This document shows positions 15,919-24,300 of a DNA stretch of 64,000 nucleotides, in pieces. This DNA comes from CAYWPG01 sp964460035 (GTDB taxonomy: Bacteria; Pseudomonadota; Gammaproteobacteria; Nitrococcales; AK92), in NCBI GenBank assembly GCA_964460035.1, contig CAYWPG010000001.1:229568-293567 (forward strand), written 5' to 3'. A program made the translations under genes and the position numbers. The notes under the pieces are model-generated. The model had not been told where the DNA came from, made no database searches, and saw only the letters and a program-made list of their open reading frames with translations. Within the stretch, counting starts at the first letter, position 1. The number at the start of each line of letters is the position of its first letter.

Positions 15919-17510
15919 GTCAGGATCGTTCGCCGTCCGGAACGGCGGAGCCCGAACCTCAGTCAGCTCGCGAAGAGCTCAGTCATCGCCAGATTCAAGT
16001 GATTTACGCCGGCCTGATGGTCGGCATGTTCCTTCCCGCCTTAACCATCAGTAACGTCTCCACCGCGCTGCCGGTCATGGTGCGCGATCTGGGCGGCATT
16101 TCCGAGCTCTCATGGGTCGTGACGGCCTACCTGCTCAGTTCGACGGTTGCAGTGCCGGTAGTCGGCAAGCTTTCGGACAGCTACGGGCGAAAGCCCATGT
16201 ATCTCGGAGCAATCGTCGGTTTCGTGCTGGCGTCGCTGCTTTGCGGGGTGGCTCAGTCCATGGGGCAGTTGGTCATTGCCCGCGGCCTGCAGGGACTGTT
16301 CGGCGGTTCCATGATGGCGCTTACGCAGGCCATCGTGGCCGATGTGGTAGCGCCGCGCCAGCGCGGGCGTTATCAGGGCTACATAGGCGCGGTGTTCGCA
16401 TTCTCCAGCGTGGTCGGTCCATTGATGGGCGGGTTCTTTGCCGATCATCTGAGCTGGCGCTGGATTTTCTTCGTCAACGTGCCGGTTGGCGCTGTGGCCC
16501 TGCTGGTAGCCAGAAAGCATCTGCGGGTCATCCAGCCGCTGCGTTCGCGTTCGGTCGACTGGGGAGGGGCAGCGCTGCTGACGATAGGAATAACGGCCTT
16601 GCTCCTGATCAGCGTCTGGGGCGGCAACGCTTATGCGTGGGACTCTTCGATGATCCTGGGGCTCGCGGCTACGGCGGCCATCGCCGCTGTGCTGTTGATC
16701 CCCGTCGAGCGTCGGGCGCGGGAGCCGATCATACCCCTGCATCTTTTTTCCAATCGAACGTTTACTACCGGGTGTGCGCTTTCGGCCTTGGTCGGCGCCG
16801 CCATGTTCGGCGCGCTGACTTTCATGCCGCTGTTCTTGCAAGGGGCCGCCGGCGTGTCCGCCACCCTCTCGGGCCTGCTGTTGATGCCGCAGATGATGGG
16901 CCTGCTGTTCAGCAGCATCGTTTCCGGCCGAATGATCACACGGCGAGGACGCTACAAGATCTTTCTGGTTGCCGGCACAGGGCTCATGACATTGGGCTAT
17001 TTGTTGCTTACCACGGTGGATGCGAATGGTCACGTGGAAGTGGTCGGCCTCTATGTGGGCGTCGTGGGCCTGGGGCTGGGGATGGTGCTTCCGGTAACGG
17101 TGCTGGCGATTCAGAACGCGGTGTCTATACACGATCTTGGCGCTGCAAGCGGGGGTGCGCTGTTCTTTCGCATGACCGGCGGCATGATCGGGCTGTCGCT
17201 CTTCAGTGCCTTGTTGATACAACGCTTGCTGGTGGGGTTGTCGAACCGGCTTGGCAGCGATCAGGGTGTGCCCGAGGGGTTCGATGCCGCCACATTGATC
17301 AACAGTCCCGAGCGTGTAGCCGAGCTGCCGGTTCATCTGCAAGGCGTCTTCGTCGACGAACTCTCCTCGGCGATTTCCATGGTATTCGTGCTGGCGGCGT
17401 TGTGTACGGTGCTGGCCTTGATCGCCGCGCTGCGGTTAGAGGAGCTTCCGTTGCAGGAGCGCGCCTTGGTGGCTGAGCAGCGAGGCGTCTCCGCGGATGA
17501 TCACCTGTAG
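15915..17510 (+). CDS. MFS transporter, DHA2 family (EmrB/QacA-like, 14 TM)
   Basis: A 531-residue drug:proton antiporter. Motif A-like GKLSDSYGRKPM lies between TM2 and TM3, and motif C-like GPLMGGFFADHLSWRWIFF is typical of DHA2 proteins. Hydrophobicity supports 14 membrane segments. It starts at TTG (15915-15917), overlapping the marR stop, with GAGGAGAG eight bases upstream. The first 30 residues are polar and cytoplasmic. Co-regulation with marR is indicated by overlap. The exported compound is unknown, and no membrane-fusion partner (EmrA) lies beside it. Confidence 0.93.
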   Translation: MSQDRSPSGTAEPEPQSAREELSHRQIQVIYAGLMVGMFLPALTISNVSTALPVMVRDLGGISELSWVVTAYLLSSTVAVPVVGKLSDSYGRKPMYLGAIVGFVLASLLCGVAQSMGQLVIARGLQGLFGGSMMALTQAIVADVVAPRQRGRYQGYIGAVFAFSSVVGPLMGGFFADHLSWRWIFFVNVPVGAVALLVARKHLRVIQPLRSRSVDWGGAALLTIGITALLLISVWGGNAYAWDSSMILGLAATAAIAAVLLIPVERRAREPIIPLHLFSNRTFTTGCALSALVGAAMFGALTFMPLFLQGAAGVSATLSGLLLMPQMMGLLFSSIVSGRMITRRGRYKIFLVAGTGLMTLGYLLLTTVDANGHVEVVGLYVGVVGLGLGMVLPVTVLAIQNAVSIHDLGAASGGALFFRMTGGMIGLSLFSALLIQRLLVGLSNRLGSDQGVPEGFDAATLINSPERVAELPVHLQGVFVDELSSAISMVFVLAALCTVLALIAALRLEELPLQERALVAEQRGVSADDHL

Positions 17511-17730
17511 CTGAATACGGCAGAGGGCAAGCGCGTCTTGCATGTCATCCGCCGTGATCCGCTCTGAGAGTTGTAGAACGGCTTTGAGTCGCCGCCGGTG
17601 CGTTGCGCCGCGGCGGGCATAGGCCGCCCACCGGCAACTCGAGTACCGTAGGAGTTCGAATTGCCGGTGGTGCCTTCCAGTGTTGCCGTTCACACTGCAG
17701 CGAAGTGCTCGCTGCCGCTGTCCGCAAGCC

Positions 17731-18216
17731 CTAGAAGTGATAGGCGATATTGATTTGTGTGGAGTTGATGTTGTCTCGCACCACGTACTCGCCGCGCAGC
17801 TCGAGGTGGTTAGTTAAGGCGTAACCTGCGCCAATGCCGAACATCAGCCCATCGTCATCGCCAAAGTCGATACCGGCGCGGCCGATGAACTGAAAACGCG
17901 GGTTGAGCGGATAGCCCACGACCGCGTTTAGCCACACGCCGTCGGCAGTGATGTCGGGCGAGCCCCGTCGGCTGAAATCTCCCGTATCCATGTAACCGAG
18001 TTCCGCAGCCAGGCTGATCCGGTCTACTTTCAGCATCTGGCTGAGGTTGTAGCCGATGAACAGTTGAAATCCGGTAGCGTCGTCGTAGCCGCTCCAGGAG
18101 TTGAAGTTGACTCCGCCGCCAGCATAAAGGTTCTGCTGCTGGAAGCCGGTCTGCGCCATCGCGGCGCTGCTCATTAGGGCGAGCGTAAGGCCTAACACAG
18201 TCGTTGTCTTCTTCAT
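17731..18216 (-). CDS. Outer membrane beta-barrel protein, OmpA/OprH-like size
   Basis: A 161-residue protein with a signal peptide cleaved at AMA-QTG and eight or so alternating amphipathic strands ending in a C-terminal Phe (IAYHF), the usual BAM recognition end. The ATG at 18214-18216 is nine bases after GGAAGG, whereas the ATG two codons earlier touches it, so I use the inner one. No periplasmic OmpA domain is present. Possibly an adhesion or surface-stability barrel. No specific family is recognised. Confidence 0.85.
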   Translation of the reverse strand: MKKTTTVLGLTLALMSSAAMAQTGFQQQNLYAGGGVNFNSWSGYDDATGFQLFIGYNLSQMLKVDRISLAAELGYMDTGDFSRRGSPDITADGVWLNAVVGYPLNPRFQFIGRAGIDFGDDDGLMFGIGAGYALTNHLELRGEYVVRDNINSTQINIAYHF

Positions 18217-18554
18217 TGGTGCCATCCTTCCTTGTTGGTTCGTTCGCGAACACCTATTCGCGTCAGGGCGAGTCCATGCCGCCGGCGTGCCGGTCTGCGC
18301 ATCACGTTCAAAACGTGTGTATCATCGACGCATTTTTCTAGCACAAAGAGGTATCTACCGTTGCTTATTTCTCCCATTGGGGCGCTGACGCCGTAATGGG
18401 AGTGTTGTACCGGCGCTTTTTTCGGGCCGCCGGTCCATGAATCATCCAAGTGCTACTCAAGGACTGACCGGTCAGGCCGATACCTCTTTAGTGGTAGGAC
18501 GGATCACCTGACCGCGGTGCGTCCGGCAGACAATGCGCGAGTGCGGAGACGCCC
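18217..18554. other. Structured divergent intergenic region
   Basis: 338 bases between the outer membrane barrel gene and the chemoreceptor gene. It contains several inverted repeats: CACGTTcaaAACGTG at 18303-18317, an 11-bp pair AAAGAGGTATC/GATACCTCTTT at 18345-18355 and 18479-18489, and inside it a hairpin at 18371-18402 (CTCCCATT/AATGGGAG with an inner GGCG/CGCC), a hairpin at 18409-18434 (ACCGGCG/CGCCGGT) and the palindrome CTGACCGGTCAG at 18464-18475. It could be a cluster of operators or an RNA element. Confidence 0.5.
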
Positions 18555-20129
18555 ATGAGAAAGAATCTACCGGTAACCGACGTTGAGCGACGTTATGCCC
18601 CGGACACGCGGCTGATTAGCGAGACGGATCGCAAAGGTGTTATTACCTATGTTAACGATGGCTTCTGCGAAGTGGCAGGGTTCTCCGCAGAGCAGCTTCT
18701 CGGCCAGGCGCACAACATAATTCGCCATCCCGATATGCCTCCGGCTGTGTTCGCCGACTTCTGGCGAACGCTCAAAGCAGGCAAGCCGTGGATGGGCATC
18801 GTCAAGAATCGTTGTAGCAACGGCGATTATTACTGGGTCAACGCCTACGTCACATCCAAGTTCGAAGGCGGCGAACATGTCGGCTATCAGTCGGTACGCA
18901 CGCAGCCCTCGCGCGAGTTGATCGAGCGCGCAGAACGTGTGTACGCGCAAATCAGCAAGGGCAGGCGCATCCTGCCTGGGGCCAAGGTAGGTCTGTCGGT
19001 CACCGTGCCGCTGGCTCTAGCCGTTGCGGTGCTGATGGGCGCGGGGATAGCGCAGCTTGCCGATAACTGGGGCGCGCTGGCTACGGCGATAGCCGTTGTA
19101 GCGGCCGCACTGGGATTCTCAGGCGTGGGTGTGTGGCTTACTCGCAGGCTAAGGCGAGTTGCTGCGCGCGCCAGAGCGGTATTCGACAACAAAGTTGCCG
19201 CGTCGGTGTACGGAGGCGGCCAGGATGAGGCGGGCCAGTTAGAACTGGCGCTGGAGATGGAGTATGCCCAGCAGCGTACGTTGCTAGGGCGTATCGAAGA
19301 CATAGCCGACCAATTGCTGGTGGCCTCGCAGTCGCTTGAGTCGGCGACACGTCTGGCACGGCAGGCGGTGGATGGACAGCGCGTGGAGCTGGAGCAGGTG
19401 GTGACCGCTATGAGCGAGATGACGGCCACCGTGCATCAGGTCTCCGTTAGCACTGCCAATGCCGCTACGGCCGCGGCGAATGCGGTGAGAGAGTCTAAAA
19501 CAGGGGGGGAGGTGGTCAACCATGCCATCGACGCGATGGCCGGCCTTGCCCGGGAAGTCGAGCAGGCTGTAGAGGTGATCAACCGCTTACAGCGCGATGG
19601 CGAAGGCATTCGCGGTGTGCTGGAGGTGATTGGCGGAATCAGCGAGCAAACCAATTTGCTAGCGCTCAACGCCGCCATCGAAGCCGCGCGCGCGGGTGAT
19701 AGTGGCCGTGGTTTTGCCGTCGTCGCGGACGAGGTGCGCACGCTCGCTCAACGTTCCGGCGCGTCAGCCCAAGAGATCGGCGCCATGATCGATAGCTTGC
19801 AAGCCGCGGCGGCCGCCGCGGTGGAGGTCATGACCCGAAGCCGAGACGCTGCCGTGCAGGTCGTGGAGATGGCGGAGAAGGCGGGCAATACCATCCAGGA
19901 GATGGAGACTGCGGTGCAGCGGATCATGGATATGAACACCGAGATCGCCAGCGCGGCAGAGGAGCAAACGGCCACCAGCGAGGAAATCAAGCGTAACGTC
20001 GAGTGCATCAATGGCAACGTAGGGGAGTCGGCCAACGCTACCCTGCGTGCCAAACAGGCCAGCGAAGAGCTGGTCGCAATGGTCGACAGCCTGCGAGGTA
20101 TGCTGCGTCAGTTCAGCCGCGCTATCTGA
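18555..20129 (+). CDS. PAS-domain methyl-accepting chemotaxis protein (Aer-like)
   Basis: A 524-residue chemoreceptor without a periplasmic ligand domain. A PAS domain spans about 15-115 (VITYVNDGFCEVAGFSAEQL, IIRHPDMP, DYYWVNAYVTS), as in the redox sensor Aer. Two hydrophobic segments near 135-190 form a membrane hairpin. The signalling domain includes QTNLLALNAAIEAARAG and RGFAVVADEVRTLAQRS, the CheA/CheW-binding tip. It probably senses redox state or oxygen through a PAS cofactor. No che genes are nearby. It ends before a shared terminator. Confidence 0.95.
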   Translation: MRKNLPVTDVERRYAPDTRLISETDRKGVITYVNDGFCEVAGFSAEQLLGQAHNIIRHPDMPPAVFADFWRTLKAGKPWMGIVKNRCSNGDYYWVNAYVTSKFEGGEHVGYQSVRTQPSRELIERAERVYAQISKGRRILPGAKVGLSVTVPLALAVAVLMGAGIAQLADNWGALATAIAVVAAALGFSGVGVWLTRRLRRVAARARAVFDNKVAASVYGGGQDEAGQLELALEMEYAQQRTLLGRIEDIADQLLVASQSLESATRLARQAVDGQRVELEQVVTAMSEMTATVHQVSVSTANAATAAANAVRESKTGGEVVNHAIDAMAGLAREVEQAVEVINRLQRDGEGIRGVLEVIGGISEQTNLLALNAAIEAARAGDSGRGFAVVADEVRTLAQRSGASAQEIGAMIDSLQAAAAAAVEVMTRSRDAAVQVVEMAEKAGNTIQEMETAVQRIMDMNTEIASAAEEQTATSEEIKRNVECINGNVGESANATLRAKQASEELVAMVDSLRGMLRQFSRAI

Positions 20130-20248
20130 GCGCACTTGGTGCCGGCAGCGGAGCGAGCAGGCGATCCATTTAGGCAGGCTTCGAAGATCCTTTGCTCGTA
20201 GTCACCGCCAGCTTTTCGTTCACTCTGTCACGGGCTGAGCGGCAAAGG

Positions 20249-20279
20249 GGCGCTGTCCTGGCGGAACCAGAACAGCGCC
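20249..20279. terminator. Bidirectional terminator hairpin
   Basis: GGCGCTGT/ACAGCGCC plus CTGG/CCAG form a 12-bp stem with one mismatch and a 5-base loop, between the converging chemoreceptor gene and the duplicated-domain gene. There is no long T-run. Placement and stem length support termination. Confidence 0.55.
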
Positions 20280-20287
20280 ACAGGGGC

Positions 20288-21106
20288 CTAGCGGCGTTCG
20301 GTGATCGTTAGTCTATATTCACCGGTGTGGCCGCCAATGTGGCCGATGTATATGTGATACGTTCCTGGCTCGAAACGGGCCTTGATCTCGGCATCGAGGT
20401 TGCCGTGGCTGTCGTCGTCGCACCATACGACGTTGGGGCCTGCAATGAGCAGCGTGGAATCCACCGTGCTGTTCACATAGAGCCGCAAGTCGACGGGCGA
20501 CGTTACCGTTAGCGTATGGTCCGGGGTGGCGTCCACGTTACCGATACAGTGGTTGCCGTAACGGCTGGCGTTCACCGGACCGCCTGTTTGCCCGGTGCCG
20601 TACTGCGGATCGGGCATGAAGCCGGCTCCTAGCGTGAAGTCGCGGTACAGGCTGTTGTCGCCCATGCCCGAAACGCCGGAGATTTCGCTGAGCGCCAGTA
20701 CATAGCGGCCGGGATGGTCTATGTGTCCTACATAGACATCGTAGCGGCCAGGGGTAAGCATTGCGTTGATCGCGGCATCGAAGTTCCCGCCGCTGTCGTC
20801 GTCGCAAAAGACCCCTGCAGGACCCACTAGTACGAGTGTAGAGTCCACCTCGCTCTGGACATGTAGCCGCAGGTTGACCGTGCTCGTCACCTCGATCACG
20901 TGGTCCGGCGTCGCATCGATCCGTCCCAGGCACTGGCTGCCAAAACGGCTTGCGGCACTACGCCCACCGGTTTGGCCGGTACCGATCTGGGGATCCGGCA
21001 TGAACCCCCGGCCTATAGAGAAGTTGCCATAGTCCTGCGCATAGGCTCCAGAAAAAACGCCCAGCAGCAGCGCCGCCGTAAGGCTGCGCGGAACGCGAAT
21101 CATCAT
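20288..21106 (-). CDS. Secreted protein with two tandem PPC-like domains
   Basis: A 272-residue protein with a signal peptide (cleavage near AYA-QDY) followed by two copies of one domain of about 115 residues. Each copy opens with FSIGRGFMPDPQ/FTLGAGFMPDPQ and GTGQTGG, has a single Cys, then IDATPDH/VDATPDH, a second Cys in CDDDS.GN.DA, and closes with a YVGHI/YIGHI strand. The Cys pairs could form one disulfide per domain, and the DDDS motif could bind calcium. It resembles bacterial pre-peptidase C-terminal type beta-sandwiches. Function unknown; periplasmic or surface location expected. A GGGGGG lies four to seven bases before the ATG pair. Confidence 0.75.
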   Translation of the reverse strand: MMIRVPRSLTAALLLGVFSGAYAQDYGNFSIGRGFMPDPQIGTGQTGGRSAASRFGSQCLGRIDATPDHVIEVTSTVNLRLHVQSEVDSTLVLVGPAGVFCDDDSGGNFDAAINAMLTPGRYDVYVGHIDHPGRYVLALSEISGVSGMGDNSLYRDFTLGAGFMPDPQYGTGQTGGPVNASRYGNHCIGNVDATPDHTLTVTSPVDLRLYVNSTVDSTLLIAGPNVVWCDDDSHGNLDAEIKARFEPGTYHIYIGHIGGHTGEYRLTITERR

Positions 21107-21241
21107 TAATCCCCCCTTCGCTGGACGCTCTCTGAATTGCCGGGAACTGGCCTCGCGTCCATCAGCGAAAGGTAACCCTTATCGCGCGCGCTGGGAAGCT
21201 CTCAGGCCGTTGCCGGTTGCCCGAGTGCTTGAGATTGCAGC

Positions 21242-21625
21242 TTATCTGGACACCGGACCAGGCCGCCGGCGGCTGACCAATGTGCTGGCGGCGCTGCCCA
21301 GGATAATCCCGCATGCCACGCCTGCTGTGTTAGCCAGCATGTCCAGCCACTCGAACTCGCGCCAGGGGAGCAGGTATTGAACGAGCTCTATGCAGGCGCC
21401 CAGTCCTACCATAGCCAATGCGGCGACCAGCGCTCGCCCGCGTTGCGCGAAGGACAACATGGCCAGCGTAGCGAGCACGGTGTAACTGAGGAAATGCTGC
21501 CACTTGTCCCCCGGCAATGAAGCTGGGTCTGGCACGCTTGGCAGTGTAGAGCCGGCGACGACCAGCAGCATTGCCGTGAGCCATAGGCGCCGGAAAATGA
21601 GTGGGTCGGTCAGTGTCCTGGTCAT
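21242..21625 (-). CDS. VanZ family membrane protein
   Basis: A 127-residue protein with four predicted membrane segments. The VanZ signature is visible: DKWQHFLSYTVLATLAM, then ACIELVQYLLPWREFEWLDM and LANTAGVACG. The start is set at the ATG at 21623-21625. An in-frame upstream extension adds 20 residues without support. The original VanZ gives low-level teicoplanin resistance, but in gammaproteobacteria the function of these proteins is unknown. Confidence 0.85.
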   Translation of the reverse strand: MTRTLTDPLIFRRLWLTAMLLVVAGSTLPSVPDPASLPGDKWQHFLSYTVLATLAMLSFAQRGRALVAALAMVGLGACIELVQYLLPWREFEWLDMLANTAGVACGIILGSAASTLVSRRRPGPVSR

Positions 21626-22174
21626 CGAACTTTTCTCTGTCGCCAATCCGGATAGGGCACCGCATGGGCTCGAAGCATACAGCATCGCGGACGCTCCGCG
21701 TCTCTACCGATGCCGATAGCCAGGTGGTCCGCTACGGTGTCGGCCTATTGTTTTTTCTCGCTTTCAACCCCGCAATTGAATCGAAACAAATCCTGCTCAT
21801 GGCGCCGGCGTTCCGTTATCCACGGGAAGGTGTCCACGACAGTGAGATGGAACGCCTGGGATATCGGAGCGCCCTGCATCGGAACCGGAGCATGTTTGTT
21901 CCGAAGATTTTGGTAAGTTTTGTTTTTTAATCAATCACTTGTTTGTTCGTCCAGGCCGTGCTGCGACGTTGCTGCCCGGAAGGGTGAAAGACATGGCGCC
22001 GGACAAAAAACAAACACCAGTGTCTTGATTGGCGCAGACCTATCCAATAGCATCCTGGAAGACATAGAGTATCAAGGAAACGTTTCAGCAGACGAAACCT
22101 CGGTTGCACGACGCTGTTCCATGGCCGGGGCTGCCGGGACAATCCGGATAAGAAAAGTTGCGAGGAGAGATCCC
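21626..22174. other. Divergent intergenic region with two candidate regulatory sites
   Basis: About 550 bases between the divergent VanZ and CoA-transferase genes. The CoA-transferase frame is open back to 21920, but that extension is compositionally odd and I treat it as leader. It contains the 14-base motif AATCAATCACTTGT at 21929-21942, which recurs with one change at 24585, and a GAAACGTTTC palindrome at 22077-22086. Confidence 0.45.
22077..22086. promoter_or_regulatory. GAAACGTTTC palindrome, Cra/LacI-type candidate operator
   Basis: On the minus strand the site reads GCTGAAACGTTTCC, very close to the Cra (FruR) consensus GCTGAAnCGnTTCA. It lies about 90 bases upstream of the CoA-transferase GTG start. 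The same palindrome occurs at 35439-35448 upstream of the T6SS operon. Confidence 0.4.
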
Positions 22175-23509
22175 GTGGATGCACTGTTAGAGGGCGTTGT
22201 CGTCCTTGACTTCTCCGAGTATATCGCTGGCCCCTACTGCGGATTCCTCTTGGCGGACATGGGCGCCCGGGTGATCAAAATCGAGCCGCCGGATGGTGCC
22301 GAGGAACGCCGCTTGGGCAGCCTGAAACGCTATCGCGGCAATACTCGCATGTCACTCGCGTTCAACCGCGGCAAGGAAAGCCTGAGCATCGATCTGCGCA
22401 CCGAAGAGGGACGGCAGGTCGTTTATAAGCTGGTGGAAACGGCAGACGTAGTGGTGCAGAACTTCGTTCCCGGGGCGGCCGAGAAGCTGGGAATCGATTA
22501 CGAAACGCTGTCTAAGATCAACAAGCGGATCATCTTCCTATCAAGCACGGCCTTCGGTGAGGTCGGCCCGTATCGTAAGCGCAAGGGCTTTGACATCATC
22601 GCTCATGCCGCCTCCGGCATCATGTCGAACTACGCCGACGAGCGCGGGGCGCCGCGCGGTCCCGGCGGGCCGCCTATCATCGACATCAGCACCGGAATGT
22701 TGAATGCGTTGGGCGTGGTCAGCGCGCTGTATTACCGCGAGCGGACCGGCGAGGGGCAGAAGATCGAAACCTCGCTGTTCAGCACGGGAATGGCGCTGCA
22801 GGCCATGTCGATGGTGCACATAGATTCGCTGGACAAACGCCAGCACGAAGAGGAGCTGCGTATCCTGCGCACCGCCCACAGCGAGGGCAAGAATCACACG
22901 AACATCATCGATGAGTTCGCGTTGCTGCGTCTGCGCGAAGAGCTGCCGGGTACGGAGCGCGATATCCAGGTGCCAGACTGCCTGCACCGCCCCAGCGACA
23001 GGCAGACATACCCGTATTATCGCGTTTACGAAACGGCCGACGGCTATCTGAGCATCGCCGCGCTCAACGTGCATCAGCGCGAGCGTCTTTGCAAGGTGCT
23101 CGATATAGTCGACGAGCACGTGGCTGCCGGAACGGCCGATATCTCCGACGAAATTTACCATCATCATCAGGAGATGATGGCGAAAATCGAAGCGCGGCTG
23201 CGACAGCATGGCAACGATCACTGGGTTGCTGTGCTGGAGGAGGCTGGGGTGCCATGCGGCCCGGTTAACTACCGCGCGCACTTGCATACCGATCCGCAGG
23301 CAAGAGAACTGAACCTGATCTGGGAACTGGAGAACCGTGACCTGGGTAACTACCGGGTCACCGGCCATCCGATTCGTTTTCTGAAAACCCCGGCCGTCCC
23401 GCGCAAGGGCGCGCCCGCAATGGGCGAGCATACCGAGGCGTTGTTGCGGGAGCACGGCTACAGTGACGAGGAGATAGCGCGCCTGCGCGAGACCCGCGTC
23501 ATCCGTTAG
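22175..23509 (+). CDS. Class III (CaiB/BaiF) CoA-transferase
   Basis: A 444-residue member of CoA-transferase family III. The N-terminal pattern LEGVVVLDFSEYIAGPYC then LADMGARVIKIEPP is diagnostic. The Asp in PPIIDISTGMLNAL aligns with the catalytic Asp that forms an acyl anhydride and then a CoA thioester. GTG at 22175 is chosen because GAGGAGAG lies just before it and the family begins there. The partner acid is unknown; carnitine-, bile-acid- and succinate-type substrates are all possible. Single gene, closed by a strong hairpin. Confidence 0.92.
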   Translation: MDALLEGVVVLDFSEYIAGPYCGFLLADMGARVIKIEPPDGAEERRLGSLKRYRGNTRMSLAFNRGKESLSIDLRTEEGRQVVYKLVETADVVVQNFVPGAAEKLGIDYETLSKINKRIIFLSSTAFGEVGPYRKRKGFDIIAHAASGIMSNYADERGAPRGPGGPPIIDISTGMLNALGVVSALYYRERTGEGQKIETSLFSTGMALQAMSMVHIDSLDKRQHEEELRILRTAHSEGKNHTNIIDEFALLRLREELPGTERDIQVPDCLHRPSDRQTYPYYRVYETADGYLSIAALNVHQRERLCKVLDIVDEHVAAGTADISDEIYHHHQEMMAKIEARLRQHGNDHWVAVLEEAGVPCGPVNYRAHLHTDPQARELNLIWELENRDLGNYRVTGHPIRFLKTPAVPRKGAPAMGEHTEALLREHGYSDEEIARLRETRVIR

Positions 23510-23523
23510 TTCTCCATGTCCTT

Positions 23524-23562
23524 GGCCCCATGCCGGCACTACGCCTGCGGCGGCATGGGGCC
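23524..23562 (+). terminator. Strong hairpin after the CoA-transferase gene
   Basis: Perfect 12-bp stem GGCCCCATGCCG/CGGCATGGGGCC with a 15-base loop followed by TTTGCGTT. It starts 15 bases after the CoA-transferase stop and overlaps the 3' end of the convergent truC gene, so it may serve both. Confidence 0.7.
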
Positions 23563-24300
23563 TTTGCGTTCCTGCGCTTGTCCCGGTGCCGCTTCGGTGG
23601 GCTTGGTATAGGAGCCGAAACCGAGGCGATCGAATACCGCCGCAAGTTCACTATCCGGAACGCAGGCGATGGTTACCGTGCGGTTCTCGAACGGATGGGT
23701 AAAGGTGAGGCGGTGCGCGAGCAGCAGTAAGCGGTGGCAGTCGAAGTGCTGCCTGAAAAGCCGATTCTGTTCGCCTACCCCGTGGGTGGTGTCGCCGACT
23801 ATAGGGTGCCGCAGGTGCGCGAAGTGCTTGCGCAGCTGGTGACGACGGCCGGTGAGGGGCGTTGCCTGTACCAGGGAATAGCGGGCGGTTTGATAACGGG
23901 CCACGGGAATCGGTAGCTCCACCGTTGCCAAGCGCACATAGTCGGTGATCGCCGGTTGCAGGCCTTTGCCCGTGTCCGGATCGGCCAACGCGTAATCGAT
24001 CCGCCCCTCCAAGGGGCAGTAACCGCGTACCACGGCCAAATAATCCTTGCGCACTTGCCGTTGCTGAAACTGCTGGGCAAGTTGCCTGGCGGCTTCCGGG
24101 GTCAGGCCGAAAATCAGGATGCCCGCAGTGGGACGATCCAGTCTGTGAATCGGATAGATGCGCTGGCCGAGCTGGTCGCGCAAACGCTGCAGTACGATAT
24201 CGGACGCCGGCGTGAGCCGGCTGCGATGAACCAGCATGCCAGCAGGTTTGTACACCGCCACGTAGTGTTCATCGTGTAGCAAAACATCGAGCGTATCCAT
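23539..24300 (-). CDS. truC: tRNA pseudouridine synthase C (TruC)
   Basis: A 253-residue RluA-family pseudouridine synthase. The catalytic motif HRLDRPTAG holds the active Asp, and GRRHQLRKHFAHL is typical of the TruC branch that modifies U65 of tRNA. The length matches E. coli TruC (about 260). The frame is open to 24471, but the ATG at 24298-24300 (MDTLDVLLHDEHYVAVYKP) is where the family begins. A C-terminal tail of about 25 polar residues is extra. RluA/RluC-type rRNA specificity is less likely given the length and lack of an S4 domain. Confidence 0.88.
   Translation of the reverse strand: MDTLDVLLHDEHYVAVYKPAGMLVHRSRLTPASDIVLQRLRDQLGQRIYPIHRLDRPTAGILIFGLTPEAARQLAQQFQQRQVRKDYLAVVRGYCPLEGRIDYALADPDTGKGLQPAITDYVRLATVELPIPVARYQTARYSLVQATPLTGRRHQLRKHFAHLRHPIVGDTTHGVGEQNRLFRQHFDCHRLLLLAHRLTFTHPFENRTVTIACVPDSELAAVFDRLGFGSYTKPTEAAPGQAQERKGPMPPQA

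Noticed and set aside
16110..17342. 410-codon minus-strand frame
   Set aside because: Antisense to the MFS transporter; Gln/His/Arg-rich shadow composition.
21920..22174. N-terminal extension of the CoA-transferase
   Set aside because: The GTG at 22175 has a strong GAGGAGAG and begins at the family's usual N-terminus. The extension is Cys/Ser-rich and unlike the family.
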